Shown here one piece after another: positions 58,858 through 64,000 of a DNA stretch of 64,000 bases. A program made the position numbers and the translations under genes. The stretch comes from Peteryoungia rhizophila. Lineage in GTDB: Bacteria > Pseudomonadota > Alphaproteobacteria > Rhizobiales > Rhizobiaceae. The DNA lies in assembly GCF_004912145.1 (NCBI RefSeq), contig NZ_STGT01000008.1, positions 124,001 through 188,000 on the forward strand, given 5' to 3'. The notes beneath the pieces are model-generated. The model had not been told where the DNA came from. It was given only the letters and a program-made list of their open reading frames with translations, and made no database searches. Within the stretch, counting starts at the first letter, position 1. Each line of letters opens with the position of its first letter.

Positions 58858-59787
58858 CTATTCTGGAACGGAGGGCAGGACCGCGTCGCGTTTCTTCAAT
58901 TGCTGCTCGCGGAAGAAGATGAACAGGCCAGAGCCTACGATGAGCGTTGCGCCGACCAGCATGGTCAATCTCGGGACTTCGTTGAAGAAGAAGTAGCCGA
59001 ACACCACGGCCCACAGCAGAAGCGTGTATTGTAGCGGAGCAACCGTCGCCGCGTCCGAAATCTTGAGCGCCCGGTTGACCAGCATGTGGGCGCCCATCGC
59101 GACGACGCCGAGCAATCCGAGCAACAGGATCTCCGTCATCGAGGTGAGAGGCGTCCAGTCGAACGGAGCAAAGACAAGGCCGGCAAGCGCCGCTCCGCCG
59201 GTCTGGAACAGCACCAGGGTCTTGTCAGGCGTTGCCCGAAGGCTGCGACCCGACAACATCATGAAGGCGAATGCTGCCGTGCCGATGATCGAGATCAGGG
59301 CGGGCATGGTGAACATCGCACTCGACGGCTCAAGAGTGATGATCACGCCGATGAAGCCCACAGCAATCGCCGACCACCGTCGCCAGCCGACCTTCTCGCC
59401 CAAAAGGAAGGGCGCTGCCGCCGCTACGTAAATCGGAGCCGCTAGCCAGTAAGTCATGACATCTGCCAGCGGCAGGTACATGACCGCATAGTAAAAGCAG
59501 AAAAGTTCCAGGGTCGAGAAAATGACCCGCATCAGCTGTAGCCCCGGCCTCTCTGCCTCGACGACCGGTTTCAGGCCGGCCATCCAGAGGAAGGGCGCAA
59601 GGATGAGCAGTGCGGCGATGCTTCGGATCAGAATGACCTGTCCGAGGCCAAAACTCGCGACGAGCCACTTGCCCATGGCATCGTTCAAGGCAAACAGCAG
59701 CATGCCGAGCAGCATGACTGCCGGGCCTGCCATGCCGGCATATCGCCAGGCGCTTCGCCCGCCGTCGTCGTTTGTACGTATCGTCAT
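58858..59787 (-). CDS. DMT-superfamily permease (EamA type)
   Basis: A 309-residue membrane protein with ten helices in two EamA halves (AGPAVMLLGMLLFALNDAMGKWLV at the front; RSLRATPDKTLVLFQTGG opens the second half). The first half ends near PFLLGEKVGWRRWSAIAVGFIGV, the typical E-hinge. The ATG at 59787 is used; a GTG three bases up is possible and sits closer to GGGAGGAG. DMT permeases export or import metabolites. The TTGTCAT-N5-CTGACAA site in its promoter matches the operator of the FAH/TRAP unit, so it appears to belong to the same regulon. Confidence 0.9.
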   Translation of the reverse strand: MTIRTNDDGGRSAWRYAGMAGPAVMLLGMLLFALNDAMGKWLVASFGLGQVILIRSIAALLILAPFLWMAGLKPVVEAERPGLQLMRVIFSTLELFCFYYAVMYLPLADVMTYWLAAPIYVAAAAPFLLGEKVGWRRWSAIAVGFIGVIITLEPSSAMFTMPALISIIGTAAFAFMMLSGRSLRATPDKTLVLFQTGGAALAGLVFAPFDWTPLTSMTEILLLGLLGVVAMGAHMLVNRALKISDAATVAPLQYTLLLWAVVFGYFFFNEVPRLTMLVGATLIVGSGLFIFFREQQLKKRDAVLPSVPE

Positions 59788-60110
59788 CACTCCTCCCGAG
59801 TAGACCTGAATTATACGTCGATTTTGTCATGTTGCCTGACAAATTTCGCCTGTTTTGTCCGATCAACGAACGAATGGCAAGCTGGAAAAGAAGATGTCGC
59901 CCACACCTCTCGGGTGAACTCGAAGGCCTTCTCCGCATAGTCAAATATTTGAATATTTTGATTGATTCTTATTGCGTTGCGGCCGACGAAATTGTCCTTG
60001 AAAGCTCGCGCTTACACCAAAAATGACCGCGCGGTAATTAACCGAAACTTAATCATGCGCTTTCTGATGTGTGTTACGTATGTTACTTATATCCCCAAGG
60101 AGGTAGGGGT
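59788..60110. other. Divergent gap between the DMT permease and NarL-type regulator
   Basis: A 323-base gap. It contains the operator at 59824, an AT-rich stretch with the perfect palindrome TCAAATATTTGA (59941-59952), and, just before the regulator, the full ribosome site AAGGAGGT. A frame open across 59772-60026 has no protein-like character. No RNA gene was recognised. Confidence 0.55.
59824..59842. promoter_or_regulatory. TTGTCAT-N5-CTGACAA operator before the DMT permease
   Basis: TTGTCATGTTGCCTGACAA has the same 7-5-7 layout as the site at 54672, with one arm base changed. It lies 37 bases before the DMT start codon, within its promoter, so the GntR regulator probably controls this gene too. 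Confidence 0.65.
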
Positions 60111-60767
60111 ATGCTTGTACGTGTCGCGTTTGTAGATGATCATCCGATACTGTTGGAGGGCCTTGTTAGCCTATACAACACGAAGGCCGACCTTGATGTT
60201 GTGGCCATGGGCCATACCACCGTCGATGCTTTGAATATTCTTGAAAATCATCGTCCCGACGTCATCGTCATGGATCTGAGTATGCCGGGCGATTCATTCG
60301 CGGCGATCGATCTGATACTGGCTTCCTACCCCGAAACCAAAGTTATCGTCTTCACGGCCTCCAGCGCCATCCAGCCGGCCGTCGAACTCATCGAGGCAGG
60401 TATCAGCGGCTACGTTCTCAAGGGAGCGTCGTCGTCGGACCTCCATCACGCAATCATCAGCGCCTATGGCGGGGAGACGTACATCACCCCCGGTTTCGCC
60501 ACGAAGGTCATCGTGTCGATGAAGACGGCGGAGCTGCGCCGGAAGGCACAGCAGCCCGAGCGGCTCCATCACCGTGAGGAACAGATCGTGAGTGGTTTGC
60601 TCAAGGGCCTTACGAACCGGGAAATCGGGCTCAGCCTCAACATCAGCGAAAAGACCGTCAAGCACTATATGACCTCGCTGATGAGCAAGCTCAATGTCCG
60701 CAACCGTGTGGAACTCGTGATTGCCGTGAAGAACCGCACGTCTCCGCGGGAGCGCATCGCGAGCTGA
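60111..60767 (+). CDS. NarL/FixJ-family response regulator
   Basis: A 218-residue regulator. The ATG at 60111 follows a perfect AAGGAGGT. Receiver domain 1-120: VDDHP, Asp55 in VMDLSMPG, Thr82 in FTASS and Lys104 in VLKG are intact. The LuxR-type helix-turn-helix (about 150-205) reads LKGLTNREIGLSLNISEKTVKHYMTSLMSKL. It ends five bases before the convergent end of a HisKA_3-like sensor gene, the probable partner. Targets are unknown; its short AT-rich promoter has a 12-bp palindrome. Confidence 0.93.
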   Translation: MLVRVAFVDDHPILLEGLVSLYNTKADLDVVAMGHTTVDALNILENHRPDVIVMDLSMPGDSFAAIDLILASYPETKVIVFTASSAIQPAVELIEAGISGYVLKGASSSDLHHAIISAYGGETYITPGFATKVIVSMKTAELRRKAQQPERLHHREEQIVSGLLKGLTNREIGLSLNISEKTVKHYMTSLMSKLNVRNRVELVIAVKNRTSPRERIAS

Positions 60768-60772
60768 GGATC

Positions 60773-62212
60773 TCAGTCGTCGTTGCCGATCGGCAGGCTC
60801 GCGATCGCAAAGGAGCCATTTCGGCGTGGGAAATAGCGCATCCGGCCACCAAAGCTGCGAATACGTCTTTTCTGGCTGACCTTGCCCAGGCGGGCCCGCT
60901 GCACCTCTCGTTTCGACGGCAGGACAGGACGTTCGCCAATATCGACCACCGCCACGAAAAGCCGCCCACGTTTAAAGCTGCAGCGAACCATATGAGAGTT
61001 GCTGTTGGCGTGACGATAGCTGTTCATCAGGCCCTCCAGAACGAACCGGTAGAGGCATATCGACAGATCCGGAATACGCAGTTCCATCCCTACGCTTCCA
61101 ATCAATGAGGTGTCTCGCCCGGTGATCTCGAGATAGCGCTTGGTCGCCAGCTGGAGCGCCTCGTCGATAGTCGCGTGTTCGAGTTCCGGAAGCACCAGGC
61201 CTGCGGATAGATTTCGGACCTCATCGAGAATATTGCCGACCAGATCCAGGATCTTGGTGAGAGCATCGCGGGTCGTCGGTGAAACGTCTGGTCGCGGCGT
61301 GACCAGGTCGCTCAATCGCAGTTTCACAAGCGTGAGCAATTGCACGGGGCCATCATGCAGATCCGCGCCGATCTGATCCAGAATGCGTTCGTTCAGCTTG
61401 CCGGCCTCGATACGTGCATTATCAGCCAGAAGCCGAAGGCGATTGTTGTCAACGGACAACTCGATGGCGTTTCGCAGGCTTTCTCTCAGCGTTCGCCGCT
61501 GCTGTTCGATGAGCCGTGCGCCCCGTCTCACGACAAGATAGAGCAATGACAACATGGGCACTGACAGAAGAAACACACCAACCATGGATGTATGTCGGGT
61601 GTCGGCGATCTGACGTTCGAGGACTTTGGACTCTTCGTAGATTTCACCTGCCAGCAAGACTTCGCCCTCGGAAGACGTCAAGAGGGGACCATAAACCTCC
61701 AGAAGCGATTGGGATGCCTCTTCGTCGCTGTATTCATGCTTCTCGTCAGTGGTCCGGGAGACGACTGTGTGTCCGGCGAGGGCCTGTTCGAGCTCGTCAA
61801 AAATGATGAGTTCGTCGTTGGACGCGCCGGGCGGATAGATCTGCCGGCCATCGGCGGACCAAATCTTGATGTTGATGATCCGCTGCCCTGGTGGGCCCTG
61901 GCCGATCAGGTTGGCGATGTTGCTTCGAAATGCGTCATCGAAACGAAAGTCGCCGTTCGCCGACCGTTCGATCAGGGGCGCGACGAGGGTCTGCATTCGA
62001 ACCGCGCCCGCAGCACCGGCCGCATTCTGGGCGGCCTTCTCCACCTGGGCGGCGACAAAAAAGCTGACGCCGGTCATGAGGCCGAAGACGATCAGGGACG
62101 CAGCAATCAGAAACTGAGCGGATAGCGACAGGGAACCGAGCCTGTGCAAAAGGCGCTGGACCGGTGAAGTTGCTGGCGATTCAATCTCGTTCCTTATTGA
62201 CTTGGTGTGCAT
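60773..62212 (-). CDS. Membrane sensor histidine kinase, HisKA_3 (NarX-like)
   Basis: A 479-residue kinase. Helices at about 33-54 and 209-228 enclose a periplasmic sensor domain of roughly 150 residues (IKIWSADGRQIYPPG, a double-CACHE-like look). The phosphoacceptor is His286 in LHDGPVQLLTLVK. The ATPase domain keeps an N-box Asn397 (EGLMNSYRHA) and Asp424 (VVDIGE), but the glycine-rich lid is unusual: DIGERPVLPSKREVQ instead of D-G-G, and LGKVSQKRRIRSFGG where GL-GMR is normal. So the G-boxes are partly degenerate. It faces the NarL-type regulator gene end to end, an unusual convergent layout for a two-component pair. Confidence 0.88.
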   Translation of the reverse strand: MHTKSIRNEIESPATSPVQRLLHRLGSLSLSAQFLIAASLIVFGLMTGVSFFVAAQVEKAAQNAAGAAGAVRMQTLVAPLIERSANGDFRFDDAFRSNIANLIGQGPPGQRIINIKIWSADGRQIYPPGASNDELIIFDELEQALAGHTVVSRTTDEKHEYSDEEASQSLLEVYGPLLTSSEGEVLLAGEIYEESKVLERQIADTRHTSMVGVFLLSVPMLSLLYLVVRRGARLIEQQRRTLRESLRNAIELSVDNNRLRLLADNARIEAGKLNERILDQIGADLHDGPVQLLTLVKLRLSDLVTPRPDVSPTTRDALTKILDLVGNILDEVRNLSAGLVLPELEHATIDEALQLATKRYLEITGRDTSLIGSVGMELRIPDLSICLYRFVLEGLMNSYRHANSNSHMVRCSFKRGRLFVAVVDIGERPVLPSKREVQRARLGKVSQKRRIRSFGGRMRYFPRRNGSFAIASLPIGNDD

Positions 62213-62525
62213 TACACCAAGCCGATCTCTGTCTCGTTCGGCTGCATTTCACCCCCCCTATGTCTTCTGCAGATCCGCAGTATTGTTCTGCAGTTTCCGA
62301 CTTCCCGCTTTGAATTAGATTCATGCACGCTCAAGATCTTGTTGTCGACTGTCATCAGTTGATGTTCAGACCAAGGTCTGAACCAAGATTGGACTTTGAT
62401 CCGACATTACGCGGGACCAAGTTCCCTTCCGGTTTTTCTTACATGTGCAACTCTGCTCTCCTGACAAATCCCTGACAGGACGTCTTAGGGAAGAACATCG
62501 GAGGCGGGGGCACCCCGGTATAATC
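62213..62525. other. Divergent gap between the sensor kinase and the peroxidase
   Basis: A 313-base gap with promoters for both genes. It holds a 20-bp palindrome at 62364 and a tandem CCTGACA-AATC-CCTGACA at 62460-62477. The only good ribosome site near the peroxidase, GGAGGCGGGGG at 62502, is 14 or more bases from the ATG, and GGGG-GCA-CCCC between them could fold and bring it closer. No other gene seen. Confidence 0.5.
62364..62383. promoter_or_regulatory. Perfect palindrome GTTCAGACC-AA-GGTCTGAAC
   Basis: A 9-bp perfect inverted repeat with a 2-base centre, 143 bases before the peroxidase start and 152 before the sensor-kinase start. It is a strong operator candidate. I do not know which regulator uses it and saw no second copy in the window. 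Confidence 0.6.
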
Positions 62526-64000
62526 ATGGTCCAGGTCAATCAGCACGATCTCGAATTTATCCTTCGCCAAATCAAGATCGCAGAAGCGAACTCGATCGCA
62601 CATTCGGGCACAAACGCCTCAGCACTGACCAATATCTGGATCGATGAACTCGGCAATGTCGTGCCGCAAGGCACGACCGGCGCGACGCTCGCGATCAGTG
62701 CGGAACATGTGCCCTACGGCCTGCGCACCGTGGACGGCAGCTACAACAATCTCGGCGAAGGCCGTGAGAACTGGGGGGCGGCGGATCAGCCGTTCGAGCG
62801 CTTGCTGGAACAGGGCTGGCGCGTCGAGACGGACGATACGATCACGCTCGTGACCGGTTTCGGGCAGACCGGCCCGACCTTTACTACACTGGGCAACAGC
62901 ACCTATTCTCCAACGGGCGCCGTGGTCGATGCGGATCCGCGCCTTATCTCGAACCTGGTCGTCGACCAGACGCTTGCCAATCCGGCGGCGATCTATACGG
63001 CACTCGTCCAGTCCGGCTATTCCGGCGACGTCATGGCGGCCGTGACGGCGATCCGCGCCGAATTCACGGCTGCGCTGGGGATCGCGAAAGCGAACAACGC
63101 CCTGCTTCCGACGGCCCAGCAAAAGACTGTCGCCGTGCTCGCCGCAGAGGTGACGGAAGTGCTTGCCTCAGACCGCCCGGCTTCTCAGGCGGGTCCAGCC
63201 TTTGAGGGCCTGGAAAGCCGATACGGCCTGACCTTCGACGGCCCGTCCGTGCTTCTCGAGAACGTTGCTCCGGATGAAGGTTTGTCCGCGCCCTACAATT
63301 CCTGGTTCACTCTGTTCGGCCAGTTCTTCGATCACGGGCTAGACCTGGTCGAGAAAGGCGGCAACGACAAGATCTACATTCCTCTCTCGCCACAGGATCC
63401 GCTCTACGTTCCGGGCAGTCACACGAACTACATGGTGCTGACCCGGGCGCCACAGCAGCCCGACAATTTCACCACGCCGTTCGTCGATCAGAACCAGACC
63501 TATTCTTCGGTCGCCTCGAAGCAGCTCTTCCTGCGCGAGTACAAGCTGGTCGACGGCAAGCCGATGGCCACCGGCCACCTTCTGGAAGGCGCCAAGGGCA
63601 TTGCCACCTGGGCGGAGGTCAAGGCTCAGGCGCGTGACGTTCTCGGGATCAACCTGACTGACGAATATGTCGGCTCGGTACCGATGTTCGAGATGGACGC
63701 CTATGGCGAATTTGTTCGCGGCACGAACGGCTTCCCGCTGCTCGTCACGGCGAACGGGACTGTCCAGGGGAACCCCGCAAATCCGATCAGCCTCGCCAAT
63801 GCCGTGCTGACAGGGCATGCCTTCCTAGACGATATCGCCCACAATGCCGTGCCAGGTCTCGTCGATCATGACCGCAGTCCGGCAACCGCGCCCGTCCTGA
63901 AGACGGCTGATACTGATACCGCGATCGGCAACGCAATTCCGCTCAACAATGTCGGGCAAGCGGTCACGTATGACAACGAGCTTCTCGATGCCCATTTCGT
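62526..64000 (+). CDS. Haem peroxidase family protein, 3' end beyond the window
   Basis: An open frame runs from the ATG at 62526 to the window edge (491 codons, no stop). The start MVQVNQHDLEFILRQIKIAE and SHTNYM, the NSWFTLFGQFFDHGLDLV region that carries the distal His of animal-type haem peroxidases, and later ITLVTGFGQTG all suit the large bacterial peroxidase family. Such proteins in rhizobia are often over 2000 residues with calcium-binding RTX repeats and leave by type I secretion; that part is not visible here. There is no N-terminal signal peptide, as expected for type I export. The proximal His region lies outside the window or near its end. Confidence 0.82.
   Translation, partial: MVQVNQHDLEFILRQIKIAEANSIAHSGTNASALTNIWIDELGNVVPQGTTGATLAISAEHVPYGLRTVDGSYNNLGEGRENWGAADQPFERLLEQGWRVETDDTITLVTGFGQTGPTFTTLGNSTYSPTGAVVDADPRLISNLVVDQTLANPAAIYTALVQSGYSGDVMAAVTAIRAEFTAALGIAKANNALLPTAQQKTVAVLAAEVTEVLASDRPASQAGPAFEGLESRYGLTFDGPSVLLENVAPDEGLSAPYNSWFTLFGQFFDHGLDLVEKGGNDKIYIPLSPQDPLYVPGSHTNYMVLTRAPQQPDNFTTPFVDQNQTYSSVASKQLFLREYKLVDGKPMATGHLLEGAKGIATWAEVKAQARDVLGINLTDEYVGSVPMFEMDAYGEFVRGTNGFPLLVTANGTVQGNPANPISLANAVLTGHAFLDDIAHNAVPGLVDHDRSPATAPVLKTADTDTAIGNAIPLNNVGQAVTYDNELLDAHF

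Noticed and set aside
1..64000. tRNA, rRNA, CRISPR arrays, insertion sequences, plasmid origin
   Set aside because: I looked for cloverleaf ends, regular spaced repeats, transposase motifs and repABC-like genes and found none that I could support.

Overview
The window reads as part of a Rhizobiales genome, most likely a Rhizobiaceae member (Rhizobium/Agrobacterium type). The evidence is the high-GC coding with short overlaps between genes, the bcs operons without a BcsC exporter and with a BcsN-type lipoprotein, a BA14K-like exported protein, HWE and LOV histidine kinases, and the palindromic CCTCTCCCCGC-AA-GCGGGGAGAGG repeat seen in rhizobial intergenic regions. I see no rRNA, tRNA, CRISPR, transposase or replication origin. 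The mix of many uptake systems with their catabolic enzymes and regulators would suit an accessory replicon or a catabolic part of a chromosome.

Layout. (1) 1-7389: a truncated LacI regulator, then a carbohydrate ABC importer (binding protein, two permeases, ATPase) with an intracellular GH2 glycosidase. (2) 7478-8464: a RidA-like protein and a flavodoxin-fold NAD(P)H oxidoreductase. (3) 8700-16209: a leftward NitT/TauT-type ABC operon with a cytosine-deaminase-like amidohydrolase and an FAD oxidase, a divergent LysR regulator and a creatininase-family gene; a shared upstream motif ties the creatininase gene to the operon. (4) 16427-33401: two complete leftward cellulose synthase operons, bcsA-bcsB-bcsZ-TPR and bcsA-bcsB-TPR-bcsN, separated by a DJ-1/AraC-type regulator and a DCC-family protein. 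(5) 33860-40423: a small-subunit/large-subunit Na+ symporter followed by a cNMP/CBS/nucleotidyltransferase protein, a membrane protein, and a membrane-anchored protein that joins a sensor-kinase-like front half to a DEDDh exonuclease. (6) 40673-43943: a tctCBA tricarboxylate-type transporter and a small basic protein. (7) 44069-48433: a PAS/HWE kinase, a LOV kinase with its single-domain response regulator, and a BA14K protein. (8) 48543-59787: a sugar-acid catabolic locus (IlvD/EDD dehydratase, two dehydrogenases, FAD oxidase, FadR-type regulator, FAH-family enzyme, TRAP transporter, DMT permease) whose transcription units share TTGTC(A/T)G operator-like sites. (9) 60111-62212: a NarL-type response regulator and convergent sensor kinase. 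(10) 62526-end: the start of a large haem peroxidase.

How the genes fit together. Most blocks are self-contained uptake-plus-catabolism units with a local regulator. The strongest biological stories are the pair of cellulose synthases, in which only the second BcsA keeps the c-di-GMP-binding PilZ residues, and the symporter operon that ends in a putative membrane sensor-exonuclease. Functional assignments rest on motif reading and family knowledge only; no database search was run.
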